A stretch of 64,000 bases of DNA from Actinacidiphila glaucinigra (GCF_900188405.1 NZ_FZOF01000015.1:124001-188000), one strand, 5' to 3'; positions 24,373 through 33,870 are shown, numbered from the stretch's first letter. Notes: generated by a model from the letters alone, not told the origin. A program made the numbers and translations.

Positions 24373-25428
24373 GTGCACGTACTCAACGACGCCCCGCTCG
24401 CGCCCCTGACCACCTTCCGCCTCGGCGGTCCCGCCACCCGCCTGGTGACGGCGACCACGGACGCCGAGGTCGTCGAGGCCGTCCGGGAGGCCGACGCCGC
24501 CGGGACGCCTCTGCTGGTCATCGGCGGCGGCAGCAACCTGGTGATCGGCGACGAGGGCTTCGCCGGCACCGCGCTGCGCATCGCCACCGGCGGCTTCGAG
24601 CTGAACGGCACCGAGCTGGAGCTCGCGGCGGGCGAGGTGTGGACGGACGCCGTCGCCCGCACGGTGGAGGCGGGCCTGGCGGGCGTCGAGTGCCTGGCCG
24701 GCATCCCGGGCTCCGCCGGGGCCACGCCCATCCAGAACGTGGGCGCGTACGGCCAGGAGGTCGCCAGCACGATCACCGAGGTGATCGCGTACGACCGGAC
24801 CACCGGCGAGACGGTCGTCCTGGACAACGCCGCGTGCGCCTTCTCCTACCGGCACAGCCGCTTCAAGGCGGACCCCGCGCGCTACGTCGTGCTGCGGGTG
24901 CGCTTCGCCCTGGAGGACGCCGACGGCATGTCCGGCCCCCTGAAGTACGCCGAGGTGGCCCGCGCCCTCGGCGTCGGTACGGGCGACCGGGTGCCCCTGG
25001 CCACCGCCCGCGAGACGGTGCTGAAGCTGCGCTCGGGCAAGGGCATGGTGTCGGACCCGGAGGACCACGACACCTGGTCGGCGGGCTCCTTCTTCACCAA
25101 CCCGATCCTCACCGAGGCCGGATACGCGGACTTCCTGACCCGCGTCCACGACCGGCTCGGCCCGGACACCGCGCCCCCCGCCTACCCCGCGGGCGACGGC
25201 CACATCAAGACCTCCGCCGCCTGGCTGATCGACAAGGCGGGCTTCACCAAGGGCTACGGCACCGGCCCCGCCCGGATCTCCACCAAGCACACCCTGGCCC
25301 TGACCAACCGGGGCGGGGCGACGACCGCCGATCTGCTCGCGCTGGCCCGCGAGGTCGTCGACGGCGTCCACGCGGCCTTCGGGATCACCCTGGTCAACGA
25401 GCCGGTGACGGTCGGCGTCAGCCTCTGA
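24373..25428 (+). CDS. murB: UDP-N-acetylenolpyruvoylglucosamine reductase
   Basis: 351 residues from a GTG. Flavin domain: TFRLGGPA, LVIGGGSNLVIGDEGF and GIPGSAGATPIQNVGAYGQE (catalytic tyrosine region). SAGSFFTNP carries the proton-donor Ser. Length and YRHSRFK loop fit type I MurB. It reduces UDP-GlcNAc-enolpyruvate to UDP-MurNAc in peptidoglycan synthesis. The stop codon lies inside a tandem repeat (25420-25473). A convergent deaminase gene follows. Confidence 0.95.
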   Translation: MHVLNDAPLAPLTTFRLGGPATRLVTATTDAEVVEAVREADAAGTPLLVIGGGSNLVIGDEGFAGTALRIATGGFELNGTELELAAGEVWTDAVARTVEAGLAGVECLAGIPGSAGATPIQNVGAYGQEVASTITEVIAYDRTTGETVVLDNAACAFSYRHSRFKADPARYVVLRVRFALEDADGMSGPLKYAEVARALGVGTGDRVPLATARETVLKLRSGKGMVSDPEDHDTWSAGSFFTNPILTEAGYADFLTRVHDRLGPDTAPPAYPAGDGHIKTSAAWLIDKAGFTKGYGTGPARISTKHTLALTNRGGATTADLLALAREVVDGVHAAFGITLVNEPVTVGVSL

Positions 25429-25473
25429 GCCGCCGGCAGCCTCTGAGCCGCCGGCAGCCTCTGAGCCGCCGGC
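25420..25473 (+). repeat. Three 18-bp tandem repeats across the murB stop codon
   Basis: The unit AGCCTCTGAGCCGCCGGC occurs three times without a mismatch (25420, 25438, 25456). Each copy contains TGA; the first one terminates murB. It lies between convergent genes. Confidence 0.9.
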
Positions 25474-25500
25474 GGCCGCCCAGGCCCGTCCCGGCCGGGA

Positions 25501-26514
25501 TCAGTCGCCGAGCCAGTCGTCGATGCCCGCCAGGAGCTTGTTCCGCACGCCCTCCGGCGCCGCGGAACCGCGCACCGACTGGCGGGCCAGTTCGGCCAGC
25601 TCCTCGTCGGTGAAGCCGTGCGCCCGCCGGGCCAGCTCGTACTGCGCGGCGAGCCGCGAGCCGAACAGCAGCGGGTCGTCGGCGCCCAGCGCCATCGGCA
25701 CGCCGGCGTCGAAGAGGGTGCGCAGCGGAACCTGCTCGGGACGGTCGTAGACGCCGAGGGCGACATTGGACGACGGGCACACCTCGCAGGTGACGCCGCG
25801 CTCCGCGAGCCGGGCCATCAGCCGCGGGTCCTCGGCCGCCCGCACGCCGTGCCCGACCCGGCTCGCGTGGAGGTCGTCCAGGCAGTCCCGGACGCTGCCC
25901 GCGCCCGCCAGCTCGCCGCCGTGCGGCGCCGCCAGCAGCCCGCCCTCCCGGGCGATGGCGAAGGCGCGGTCGAAGTCCCGGGCCAGCCCCCGGCGCTCGT
26001 CGTTGGAGAGCCCGAAGCCGACCACCCCCTGGTCGGTGTAGCGCACCGCGAGGCGGGCCAGCGTACGGGCGTCCAGCGGGTGCTTGGTGCGGTTGGCGGC
26101 GACCAGGACGGCCATGCCCACGCCCGTGTCCCGGGAGGCGGTCTCCACCGCGTCCAGGATGATCTCCATCGCAGGGATCAGCCCGCCCAGGCGCGGCGCG
26201 TACGAGGTGGGGTCGACCTGTATCTCCAGCCACCCCGAGCCGTCGCGGGCGTCCTCCTCGGCGGCCTCGCGCACCAGACGCCGGATGTCGTCGGGGGAGC
26301 GGAGCACGGAACGCGCGATGTCGTACAGGCGCTGGAAGCGGAACCAGCCGCGCTCGTCGGTCGCCCGCAGACTGGGCGGCTCGCCCGAGGTCAGTGCCTC
26401 GGGGAGGTGCACCCCGTACTTGTCGGCGAGCTCCAGCAGGGTCGCGGGCCGCATCGAGCCGGTGAAGTGCAGGTGGAGGTGCGCCTTGGGGAGGAGGGAT
26501 ACATCGCGTGCCAT
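25501..26514 (-). CDS. Adenosine deaminase family protein
   Basis: 337 residues from the Met at 26514 (MARDVSLLPKAHLHLHFTGS); upstream codons lack a ribosome site. HLHLHFTGSMRP gives the metal-binding HxH. APHGGE, RVGHGVRA, EVCPSSN and LGADDP correspond to the other zinc and catalytic motifs, with HGGE in place of the usual HAGE and ADDP for (S/T)DDP. It should deaminate adenosine or a related 6-aminopurine nucleoside. The related 6-aminodeoxyfutalosine deaminases cannot be ruled out. It lies between murB and aspC, as in S. coelicolor. Confidence 0.88.
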   Translation of the reverse strand: MARDVSLLPKAHLHLHFTGSMRPATLLELADKYGVHLPEALTSGEPPSLRATDERGWFRFQRLYDIARSVLRSPDDIRRLVREAAEEDARDGSGWLEIQVDPTSYAPRLGGLIPAMEIILDAVETASRDTGVGMAVLVAANRTKHPLDARTLARLAVRYTDQGVVGFGLSNDERRGLARDFDRAFAIAREGGLLAAPHGGELAGAGSVRDCLDDLHASRVGHGVRAAEDPRLMARLAERGVTCEVCPSSNVALGVYDRPEQVPLRTLFDAGVPMALGADDPLLFGSRLAAQYELARRAHGFTDEELAELARQSVRGSAAPEGVRNKLLAGIDDWLGD

Positions 26515-26599
26515 CCACAGATCCTGCCGCACCGGTGGGGGGTGCCGGTACCGCTTTCGGTCGCTTTCCCCGAACGAGGGCTTGCCCGCACACACACGC

Positions 26600-26629
26600 G
26601 GGCCCCCTGACCGGCCGGTCAGGGGGCCC
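26600..26629 (-). terminator. Terminator of aspC
   Basis: A 30-bp perfect palindrome (arms GGGCCCCCTGACC / GGTCAGGGGGCCC) lies 22 bp after the aspC stop. It separates aspC from the downstream deaminase gene. Confidence 0.75.
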
Positions 26630-26651
26630 GCGGGGCGGTCGGAACAGGCGC

Positions 26652-27869
26652 TCAGGCCTTGGCCTCGCCCAGCAGCTTCTGGAGCCGGGAGACGCCCTCG
26701 ACGAGGTCCTCGTCACCGAGCGCGTACGACAGACGCAGGTAGCCGGGGGTGCCGAAGGCCTCGCCCGGGACCACGGCGACCTCGGCCTCCTCCAGGATCA
26801 GCTCGGCCAGCTCCACGGAGCTCTGCGGCCGCTTGCCGCGGATCTCCTTGCCGAGCAGCGCCTTGACCGACGGGTACGCGTAGAACGCGCCCTCGGGCTC
26901 GGGGCAGACGACACCGGGGATCTCGTTGAGCATCCGCACGATGGTCTGGCGGCGGCGGTCGAAGGCCTTGCGCATCTCGGCCACGGCCACCAGATCGCCG
27001 GAGACGGCAGCCAGGGCGGCGACCTGCGCGACGTTGCTCACGTTCGAGGTGGCGTGCGACTGCAGGTTGGTGGCGGCCTTCACGACGTCCTTGGGGCCGA
27101 TGATCCACCCCACGCGCCAGCCGGTCATGGCGTAGGTCTTGGCGACGCCGTTGACGACGACGCACTTGTCGCGCAGCTCGGGGAAGAGCGCCGGCAGCGA
27201 GACCGCGGCGGCGTCGCCGTAGACCAGGTGCTCGTAGATCTCGTCGGTCAGCACCCACAGGCCGTGCTCGACGGCCCAGCGGCCGATCGCCTCGGTCTCG
27301 GCCTCGGTGTAGACGGCGCCGGTGGGGTTGGACGGCGACACGAAGAGCACGACCTTGGTCTTCTCCGTGCGGGCGGCCTCCAGCTGCTCGACGGAGACCC
27401 GGTAGCCGGTGGTCTCGTCGGCCACCACGTCCACCGGGACACCGCCGGCCAGCCGGATCGACTCGGGGTAGGTCGTCCAGTACGGCGCCGGGACGATGAC
27501 CTCGTCACCCGGGTCGAGGATCGCGGCGAAGGCCTCGTAGATGGCCTGCTTGCCACCGTTGGTGACCAGGATCTGGGAGGCGTCGACCTCGTAGCCGGAG
27601 TCGCGCAGCGTCTTGGCGGCGATCGCGGCCTTCAGCTCCGGCAGACCGCCGGCCGGCGTGTAGCGGTGGAACTTCGGATTGCGGCACGCCTCCACGGCCG
27701 CCTCGACGATGTAGTCGGGGGTCGGGAAGTCGGGCTCGCCGGCTCCGAAGCCGATGACCGGTCGCCCGGCGGCCTTGAGGGCCTTGGCCTTCGCGTCCAC
27801 GGCGAGCGTCGCGGACTCGGAGATCGACCCGATGCGGGCCGACACGCGTCGTTCAGTTGCAGCGGTCAT
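26652..27869 (-). CDS. aspC: Aspartate aminotransferase, class I PLP-dependent
   Basis: 405 residues from the ATG at 27869 ([21 protein letters not shown]). The fold-type I signature is [15 protein letters not shown], with [10 protein letters not shown] and the PLP-lysine segment [18 protein letters not shown]. It transfers the amino group between aspartate and 2-oxoglutarate; related substrates cannot be excluded. It is transcribed away from tRNA-Trp and secE. A strong hairpin ends the gene. In S. coelicolor the homologue occupies the same position next to secE. Confidence 0.93.
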   Translation of the reverse strand: MTAATERRVSARIGSISESATLAVDAKAKALKAAGRPVIGFGAGEPDFPTPDYIVEAAVEACRNPKFHRYTPAGGLPELKAAIAAKTLRDSGYEVDASQILVTNGGKQAIYEAFAAILDPGDEVIVPAPYWTTYPESIRLAGGVPVDVVADETTGYRVSVEQLEAARTEKTKVVLFVSPSNPTGAVYTEAETEAIGRWAVEHGLWVLTDEIYEHLVYGDAAAVSLPALFPELRDKCVVVNGVAKTYAMTGWRVGWIIGPKDVVKAATNLQSHATSNVSNVAQVAALAAVSGDLVAVAEMRKAFDRRRQTIVRMLNEIPGVVCPEPEGAFYAYPSVKALLGKEIRGKRPQSSVELAELILEEAEVAVVPGEAFGTPGYLRLSYALGDEDLVEGVSRLQKLLGEAKA

Positions 27870-28083
27870 GTCTGCATCGTCGCAGACCCGGCGGCACCGG
27901 AGCACACGAGTTCACGTTCCGGGCAGAACCGAGCGGAACCTCGCCGAACCGCGCCCGGACACGCTTCGCATTCGACGCCCGGCCCGCGAACACGTACACT
28001 CATCCGTCGATGGCCCCCGCGAGCTGATCTTGGCTGCGCACATCGTGCAGCCGCTCGGATGCGGTACGTTGGGGGGCACTCAA

Positions 28084-28156
28084 AGGGTCGTAGCTCAATT
28101 GGTAGAGCACTGGTCTCCAAAACCAGCGGTTGGGGGTTCGAGTCCCTCCGGCCCTG
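28084..28156 (+). tRNA. tRNA-Trp (CCA)
   Basis: 73 nt. Acceptor AGGGTCG pairs with CGGCCCT (one G-U), discriminator G. The anticodon loop CTCCAAA gives CCA at 28117-28119. T-loop TTCGAGT. It lies 63 bp before secE, the conserved arrangement in actinobacteria, and may be cut from a tRNA-secE-nusG transcript. Confidence 0.95.
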
Positions 28157-28219
28157 CTACAAGCAGGCAGACGCTTTGAGGATTGTTTCGGCAAACGAAC
28201 CGGATTCAGGTGAGGACGA

Positions 28220-28519
28220 GTGACGGAAGCCCTGGGCTCCACCGCGACGCCTGAAAGTGGTCGTCCCGACAGTGAATCCGACGACGCCGGCTCGAAGAAG
28301 CCCCGCCGCGGTGGCAAGCGCGGCAAGAAGGGCCCTCTCGCCCGCCTCGCGCTCTTCTACCGCCAGATCGTCGCGGAGCTCCGCAAGGTCGTCTGGCCCA
28401 CGCGCAACGATCTGGTCACCTACACCAGCGTGGTGATTGTCTTCGTTGTGGTCATCATCGCGCTCGTTACCGTGATTGACTGGGGATTCAACAAGGGCGT
28501 CTCGTACGTCTTCGGGTGA
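28220..28519 (+). CDS. secE: Preprotein translocase subunit SecE
   Basis: 99 residues from a GTG. The hydrophilic N-terminal half (Lys/Arg/Gly-rich) is followed by FYRQIVAELRKVVWPTRNDL, the conserved amphipathic helix. One membrane helix (about 69-89) follows, the short single-spanning SecE form. It clamps SecY in the translocon. It is followed 69 bp later by nusG. Confidence 0.96.
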   Translation: MTEALGSTATPESGRPDSESDDAGSKKPRRGGKRGKKGPLARLALFYRQIVAELRKVVWPTRNDLVTYTSVVIVFVVVIIALVTVIDWGFNKGVSYVFG

Positions 28520-28588
28520 TTCCTCCCGCGGAGGGCGCCCGCGGCGCCCGACCGCCTGTTCCACATCGTGAAGGAAGAAGCAGCGACC

Positions 28589-29428
28589 GTGTCTGACCCG
28601 AACCTGTACGACGCCGACGAGACCGTCGAGGGCGACGACACCGCGCTCGACATCGTCGAGGCAGCCGACGGCGACATCGACCAGGCGGAGGCTGCAGACG
28701 AGGCCGCCGGCGAGCCCGCCGAGCAGGCTGCCGTCCAGGTCGTCGACGAGGACGAGGCGGACGGGGCGGACGAGGCCACGAGTGAGGAAGCCGCGGAGGA
28801 GCAGGCCCCGGTGGACCCGGTCGCCGCGTTCCGCGAGGAGCTGCGCGTGCTCCCCGGCGAGTGGTACGTCATCCACACCTACGCCGGCTACGAGAACCGC
28901 GTGAAGTCCAACCTGGAGCAGCGCGCCGTCTCGCTGAACGTCGAGGACTACATCTACCAGGCCGAAGTGCCCCAGGAAGAGGTCGTCCAGATCAAGAACG
29001 GCGACCGCCGCACCGTCCGCCAGAACAAGCTGCCCGGCTACGTGCTGGTGCGCATGGACCTGACGAACGAGTCCTGGGGCGTCGTCCGCAACACCCCCGG
29101 CGTCACCGGCTTCGTCGGCAACGCCTACGACCCGTACCCGCTGACGCTGGACGAGGTCACCAAGATGCTGGCCCCGGAGGTCGAGGAGCTGGCAGCAGCC
29201 ACCGCCGAGGGCGGCGAGGGCGGCGCCGTGCCGAAGCGCAAGGTCGAGGTCCAGGTGCTGGACTTCGAGGTGGGCGACTCGGTCACGGTCACCGACGGCC
29301 CGTTCGCGACGCTGCAGGCCACGATCAACGAGATCAACCCGGACTCGAAGAAGGTCAAGGGCCTCGTGGAGATCTTCGGCCGCGAGACGCCGGTCGAGCT
29401 CAGCTTCGACCAGATCCAGAAGAACTAG
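28589..29428 (+). CDS. nusG: Transcription termination/antitermination factor NusG
   Basis: 279 residues from the GTG at 28589 ([15 protein letters not shown]). The first ~90 residues are an acidic extension rich in Glu, Asp and Ala, usual in streptomycete NusG. The NGN domain starts [22 protein letters not shown]. The KOW domain has [22 protein letters not shown] and ends SFDQIQKN. An earlier in-frame GTG at 28568 contains the likely AAGGAAG ribosome site, so the later start is preferred. A strong terminator separates it from rplK. Confidence 0.95.
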   Translation: MSDPNLYDADETVEGDDTALDIVEAADGDIDQAEAADEAAGEPAEQAAVQVVDEDEADGADEATSEEAAEEQAPVDPVAAFREELRVLPGEWYVIHTYAGYENRVKSNLEQRAVSLNVEDYIYQAEVPQEEVVQIKNGDRRTVRQNKLPGYVLVRMDLTNESWGVVRNTPGVTGFVGNAYDPYPLTLDEVTKMLAPEVEELAAATAEGGEGGAVPKRKVEVQVLDFEVGDSVTVTDGPFATLQATINEINPDSKKVKGLVEIFGRETPVELSFDQIQKN

Positions 29429-29443
29429 CGCACCCCGAACACC

Positions 29444-29488
29444 GGAAGAGCCCCCGCCCGCGGTTTCCCGCCGGGCGGGGGCTCTTCC
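29444..29488 (+). terminator. Terminator of secE-nusG
   Basis: A 17-bp stem (GGAAGAGCCCCCGCCCG and complement) with an 11-nt loop lies 15 bp after the nusG stop. Confidence 0.8.
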
Positions 29489-29819
29489 GCGTGCGGCGAC
29501 GGTCGGCGGTGCCTCCGGCCCCGTGCCGGGTGGGCGCCCATGACGCGGTCCTCGCCGGGCACGGCGGGCCGCTGCGGCACCCCTTCGGGTGTCCGGGCGT
29601 CCGCCCCGGGCAGGCCCGCCAGCGCGTCCGGGGAGCGTGTGCGCGGGGCCGTGGCCGGCCGCGGAAGCGCGGATCGGCGGGGGCGGCCGAGGGCGGGCGG
29701 CGCCGACCGAGAGCTTCTCTGACCTGCCCGGTTTCAGAGCTCGGCACGATACCCGCTATCGTGGTGCGGTATGCCTGCTCGCAGGCAGGAAAACTCTCAC
29801 TAGGACCCGGAGAGAGCAC
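29489..29819 (+). promoter_or_regulatory. rplK upstream region with two inverted repeats
   Basis: 331 bp without a gene. A perfect inverted repeat CACGATA-CCCGC-TATCGTG is at 29745-29763. A second hairpin TGCCTG-CTCG-CAGGCA is at 29772-29787. A ribosome binding site (GGAGAG) precedes the rplK ATG. The first repeat may overlap the promoter; the second would lie in the leader RNA. I see no clear -35 box. Confidence 0.5.
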
Positions 29820-30254
29820 ATGCCTCCCAAGAAGAAGAAGGTCACGGGGCTTATCAAGCTCCAGATCAACGCCGGCGCGGCCAACCCGGCCCCGCCGGTG
29901 GGCCCGGCGCTGGGTCAGCACGGCGTCAACATCATGGAGTTCTGCAAGGCCTACAACGCGGCCACCGAGTCGCAGCGTGGCTGGGTGATCCCGGTGGAGA
30001 TCACGGTCTACGAGGACCGTTCCTTCACCTTCATCACCAAGACCCCGCCGGCCTCCCGCATGATCCTCAAGGCTGCGGGCGTGGAGAAGGGCTCCGGCGA
30101 GCCGCACAAGACCAAGGTCGCGAAGCTTACGCGCAACCAGGTCCGCGAGATCGCCACGACCAAGCTGCCCGACCTCAACGCGAACGACCTGGACGCCGCG
30201 GAGAAGATCATCGCCGGCACCGCTCGTTCCATGGGCATCACGGTCGAGGGCTGA
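29820..30254 (+). CDS. rplK: 50S ribosomal protein L11
   Basis: 144 residues. It has the proline-rich N-terminal domain ([21 protein letters not shown]) and the C-terminal rRNA-binding domain ([21 protein letters not shown]). L11 forms the base of the GTPase-associated region with L10/L12 and is the site of thiopeptide action. The ATG at 29820 has a GGAGAG site upstream. It forms an operon with rplA. Confidence 0.98.
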
Positions 30255-30329
30255 CCCACACCACCGGCAGTTCCGTGGTAGGGCCTGCTCGGCCCGCACC
30301 ACGACTCCTCACGACACACAGGAGCAGTA

Positions 30330-31055
30330 GTGAGCAAGCGCAGCAAGTCTCTCCGCGCTGCGGACGCCAAGATCGACCGGGAGCGTCTGTACGCGCCGCT
30401 CGAGGCCGTCCGTCTCGCCAAGGACACCTCCACCAGCAAGTTCGACGGCACCGTCGAGGTGGCCTTCCGTCTGGGCGTCGACCCGCGCAAGGCCGACCAG
30501 ATGGTCCGTGGCACCGTGAACCTTCCGCACGGCACCGGTAAGACCGCCCGGGTCCTGGTCTTCGCGACCGGTGACCGTGCCGAGGCCGCGCGTGCCGCGG
30601 GCGCCGACATCGTCGGTGCCGACGAGCTGATCGACGAGGTCGCGAAGGGCCGTCTGGACTTCGACGCCGTCGTCGCCACCCCGGACCTCATGGGCAAGGT
30701 CGGCCGCCTCGGCCGCGTCCTCGGCCCCCGTGGTCTGATGCCGAACCCGAAGACCGGCACCGTCACCCCCGACGTGGCCAAGGCCGTCACGGAGATCAAG
30801 GGCGGCAAGATCGAGTTCCGCGTCGACAAGCACTCGAACCTGCACTTCATCATCGGCAAGACCTCGTTCGGTGAGCAGCAGCTGGTCGAGAACTACGGCG
30901 CCGCCCTGGACGAGATCCTTCGTCTGAAGCCGTCCGCCGCCAAGGGCCGCTACATCAAGAAGGCCGCCATCAGCACCACGATCGGCCCCGGCATCCCGGT
31001 GGACCCGAACCGCACCCGCAACCTCCTCGTCGAGGAGGACCCGGCCGCCGTCTGA
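30330..31055 (+). CDS. rplA: 50S ribosomal protein L1
   Basis: 241 residues from GTG at 30330, with AGGAG upstream. [17 protein letters not shown] and [17 protein letters not shown] are typical of L1. It forms the mobile L1 stalk that helps release tRNA from the E site and in many bacteria represses its own operon. The stop is followed by a long hairpin terminator. Confidence 0.98.
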   Translation: MSKRSKSLRAADAKIDRERLYAPLEAVRLAKDTSTSKFDGTVEVAFRLGVDPRKADQMVRGTVNLPHGTGKTARVLVFATGDRAEAARAAGADIVGADELIDEVAKGRLDFDAVVATPDLMGKVGRLGRVLGPRGLMPNPKTGTVTPDVAKAVTEIKGGKIEFRVDKHSNLHFIIGKTSFGEQQLVENYGAALDEILRLKPSAAKGRYIKKAAISTTIGPGIPVDPNRTRNLLVEEDPAAV

Positions 31056-31087
31056 CCGGGTCGGGCCCCTGCGGCTCGTGTGATGTG

Positions 31088-31130
31088 AACCGGCCCCGCA
31101 CCTCCTCCCGGAGGTGCGGGGCCGGTTTTA
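31088..31130 (+). terminator. Terminator of rplKA
   Basis: An 18-bp stem (AACCGGCCCCGCACCTCC, 4-nt loop, complement) is followed by TTTTA, 33 bp after the rplA stop. Confidence 0.88.
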
Positions 31131-31219
31131 TCGCGTACGGCGCTGTCGGTGGCTTGGGTTACGGTGTCTCAGGTTTCACGGGGGACTCACAGCACACCAA
31201 CAGCATGGGGTGGGAAAGC

Positions 31220-32176
31220 ATGAGCATGTCCGGATGGAAGCGTGCGGGCGTCTGTCTGGCGGCGGTGGCCGTCGTCGCCGGTGCCGCGGGCTGCGACGAC
31301 GGTGACGGGGGCGGGAAGAAGCGGAAGAAGGCCGACGGCTCGCCGGTCTCCCGGGTGCTGTCGCAGAGCGAGATCGCCAAGGCCGTCAAGGCCGCCTTCA
31401 CGACGACCTCCGAGGCGAAGTCCGCCAAGGTCCGCATGACCATCACCGCGCCCGCCGGGACGCAGGGCGGCGGCACCACGCAGATCTCCGGTGTGCAGGG
31501 CTGGGACCCCGCGGTCATGGACGTCACCGTCACGGGCTCCGCGCTCACCGAGGGCGACCCGGGCGGTCCCTCCCAGGTGCGCATGAAGATGCTGGACAAC
31601 GCCATGTACATGGACATGGGCGCGAGCATGGCCGCCGAGACGGGCGGCAAGCGCTGGATGAAGATGGACTTCGAGGCGGCGGCCGAGGCGAGCGGCGACG
31701 CGGAGATGCAGAAGCGGATGACCGCCGGCCTGGAGAACATGAACCAGGACCCGGCCGAGCAGCTCGCCCTGCTGCTCCAGTCGCCGAACCTCAAGCACGT
31801 CGGCGCGGAGAAGGTCGGCGGCGCGCAGACCGAGCACTACAAGGGCACGCTCACCTTCGCGGAGATGATCGCCGCCAACAAGGCCGCCGACCTGGTCCCC
31901 GAGAAGGACCGCAAGGCCGCGATCGCCGGCGCCGAGAAGGCGGGCATCAAGGGGTACGACACCGAGATCTGGGTCAACGAGGACCACTTCCCGGTCCGGA
32001 TGGCCATCGGAATGAAGATGACCGAGGGCACGGTCCGCATCGCCGCGACCTACTCCGACTTCGGGACCGCCGCCACAGTCGAGGCACCGCCGGCGAAGGA
32101 CACCTTCGACCTCTTCGAGATGATCAAGAACATGAAGCCGTCCGATCTGTCCGGGGGCACCGGTTCCACGGGCTGA
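31220..32176 (+). CDS. Lipoprotein, LppX_LprAFG-like
   Basis: About 318 residues from the ATG at 31220, chosen for GTGGGAAAG upstream; an alternative ATG is at 31205. The signal peptide ends in a lipobox (VVAGAAGCDDG). The mature protein has SEAKSAKVRMTITAPAG, VQGWDPAVMDVTV, AMYMDMG and ETGGKRWMKMDF, patterns of the LppX/LprG fold that binds lipids in mycobacteria. Function in Streptomyces is unknown. It sits alone between rplA and the rplJ leader, an interruption common to Streptomyces. Confidence 0.78.
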   Translation: MSMSGWKRAGVCLAAVAVVAGAAGCDDGDGGGKKRKKADGSPVSRVLSQSEIAKAVKAAFTTTSEAKSAKVRMTITAPAGTQGGGTTQISGVQGWDPAVMDVTVTGSALTEGDPGGPSQVRMKMLDNAMYMDMGASMAAETGGKRWMKMDFEAAAEASGDAEMQKRMTAGLENMNQDPAEQLALLLQSPNLKHVGAEKVGGAQTEHYKGTLTFAEMIAANKAADLVPEKDRKAAIAGAEKAGIKGYDTEIWVNEDHFPVRMAIGMKMTEGTVRIAATYSDFGTAATVEAPPAKDTFDLFEMIKNMKPSDLSGGTGSTG

Positions 32177-32229
32177 CCTGCCCCGATAGCGGATTTGCCT
32201 GGCAAGGACCCGTTCACGTATTCTTTCGG

Positions 32230-32440
32230 GGAAGCCAAAGACCGCTGGTTGTTGGCGCGCCCGTGAGGGCGCGGCAGCCGAAGGATCCGCTGATGCGGAC
32301 GGCCCGCGCAGGTGACAGTGGATGTACTCCCGGAATCGCTCTCGCGGTCCCGGTCGAGTCACGCCCCGTGCGCCTGCGCCGGGGCGTTTGTTTTTGCCCG
32401 GCCCCTTCCCGCGCGGTCCGAATCACCCGGAAGGAGGCCG
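32230..32440 (+). ncRNA. L10 leader (autoregulatory RNA of rplJL), approximate
   Basis: The 271-bp gap before rplJ contains several stems. The final hairpin is CGCCCCG / CGGGGCG (32362-32386) followed by TTTGTTTTT, a terminator-like structure upstream of the ribosome binding site. Position before rplJ and layout fit the L10 leader family, in which the L10-L12 complex binds the RNA to repress synthesis. Exact limits are uncertain. Confidence 0.6.
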
Positions 32441-32447
32441 AGGCTCT

Positions 32448-33002
32448 ATGGCGAGGCCCGACAAGGCCGGTTCGGTCGCGGAGCTGACGGACAAGTTCCG
32501 CAGCTCCAACGCCGCCGTGCTGACCGAGTACCGCGGTCTCACCGTGGCGCAGCTCAAGACGCTGCGCCGTTCGCTCGGTGAGAACGCCCAGTACGCCGTG
32601 GTGAAGAACACGCTGACCAAGATCGCGGCCAACGAGGCCGGGATCACCGCTCTGGACGACCTGTTCGCGGGTCCGACGGCGGTCGCCTTCGTCACCGGTG
32701 ACCCGGTGGAGTCGGCGAAGGGTCTCCGTGACTTCGCCAAGGAGAACCCGAACCTCATCATCAAGGGCGGTGTGCTTGACGGCAAGCCGCTGTCCGCCGA
32801 TGAGATCAAGAAGCTCGCGGACCTCGAGTCCCGCGAGGTGCTGCTCGCCAAGCTGGCGGGTGCCATGAAGGCCAAGCAGGGCCAGGCCGCTGCTGTCTTC
32901 CAGGCCCTGCCGTCGAAGCTCGTTCGCACCGTGGAAGCGCTGCGCGCGAAGGCCGAGCAGGGCGGTGCCGGTACGCCGGCTCCCGCCGAGGACGCGGAGT
33001 AA
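32448..33002 (+). CDS. rplJ: 50S ribosomal protein L10
   Basis: 184 residues from the ATG at 32448 after AAGGAGG. N-terminal [28 protein letters not shown] and [12 protein letters not shown] identify L10, which anchors L7/L12 dimers to the ribosome. The C-terminal helix binding L12 and a Pro/Ala tail are present. The open frame extends upstream into the leader and is not coding there. It forms an operon with rplL. Confidence 0.98.
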   Translation: MARPDKAGSVAELTDKFRSSNAAVLTEYRGLTVAQLKTLRRSLGENAQYAVVKNTLTKIAANEAGITALDDLFAGPTAVAFVTGDPVESAKGLRDFAKENPNLIIKGGVLDGKPLSADEIKKLADLESREVLLAKLAGAMKAKQGQAAAVFQALPSKLVRTVEALRAKAEQGGAGTPAPAEDAE

Positions 33003-33083
33003 CCACTCCCGTGCTCTAGCGGGCCCGTACGCCCGCCGACATGTACATCCGGCACCAGCCGAATTAGTGGAAGGACCGCCATC

Positions 33084-33467
33084 ATGGCGAAGCTCAGCCA
33101 GGACGACCTGCTCGCCCAGTTCGAGGAGATGACCCTCATCGAGCTCTCCGAGTTCGTGAAGGCCTTCGAGGAGAAGTTCGACGTCACCGCCGCCGCCCCG
33201 GTCGCCGTCGCCGCCGCCGGTGTCCCCGGTGCTCCGGCCGAGGCCGTCGAGGAGAAGGACGAGTTCGACGTCATCCTCACCGGCGCCGGCGACAAGAAGA
33301 TCCAGGTCATCAAGGTCGTGCGCGAGCTGACCTCCCTGGGTCTGAAGGAGGCCAAGGACCTCGTCGACGGCACCCCGAAGCCGGTCCTGGAGAAGGTCAA
33401 CAAGGAGGCCGCCGAGAAGGCTGCCGAGTCCCTCAAGGCCGCGGGCGCGGCTGTCGAGGTCAAGTGA
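33084..33467 (+). CDS. rplL: 50S ribosomal protein L7/L12
   Basis: 127 residues. It has an N-terminal dimer domain ([29 protein letters not shown]), an Ala-rich hinge (about 40-60) and a C-terminal factor-binding domain ([36 protein letters not shown]). It recruits EF-G, EF-Tu and IF2. It is followed by a hairpin at 33501. Confidence 0.98.
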   Translation: MAKLSQDDLLAQFEEMTLIELSEFVKAFEEKFDVTAAAPVAVAAAGVPGAPAEAVEEKDEFDVILTGAGDKKIQVIKVVRELTSLGLKEAKDLVDGTPKPVLEKVNKEAAEKAAESLKAAGAAVEVK

Positions 33468-33500
33468 TCTCTGCCCCTTCCGAGGGGCTGATCAGCCGCG

Positions 33501-33528
33501 GGGCGGCCACCCTTTCGGGTGGCCGCCC
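33501..33528 (+). terminator. Terminator of rplJL
   Basis: GGGCGGCCACCC-TTTC-GGGTGGCCGCCC, 34 bp after the rplL stop. A TTTC tetraloop closes a 12-bp stem. Some read-through into rpoB is possible. Confidence 0.8.
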
Positions 33529-33644
33529 TCGGTCGTTTGCGTGGTGCGTCACCCGGTCCGGCGACCGACCCGGGTAGGGTGATCATCACTGTTCCGGGAC
33601 CGTCGGCTTCGTCGAGCTGTGACGATCTCCGCGGGGCGGAGGCC

Positions 33645-33673
33645 TTGACGAACCGCACGCAGCGCGCGATTCT
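33645..33673 (+). promoter_or_regulatory. Second candidate promoter upstream of rpoB
   Basis: TTGACG, 17-nt spacer, GATTCT. It is weaker than the site at 33842 and would give a leader of about 350 nt. Confidence 0.3.
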
Positions 33674-33841
33674 CAGGACGCGTCGTCACATCGGCCATGG
33701 ACCGAGGCATGGAACGAAGGCGATGCGGGAATGCCTAGCGTGGCAAGCGTGAAAGAGGGCATGACGGCTCACAACAAGGGGATCTCACCGACCCCTCCGG
33801 AGGACGAGATTGGTGCAGCACCGGTCTCCGAAACTCTGCAC

Positions 33842-33870
33842 TGGACATCAGTGTGCCAAGTGGCTACACT
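33842..33870 (+). promoter_or_regulatory. rpoBC promoter
   Basis: TGGACA (33842-33847), 17-nt spacer, TACACT (33865-33870). This is a strong HrdB-type promoter in the 565-bp gap between rplL and rpoB. It implies a 5' leader of about 155 nt before the TTG start. Confidence 0.65.
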
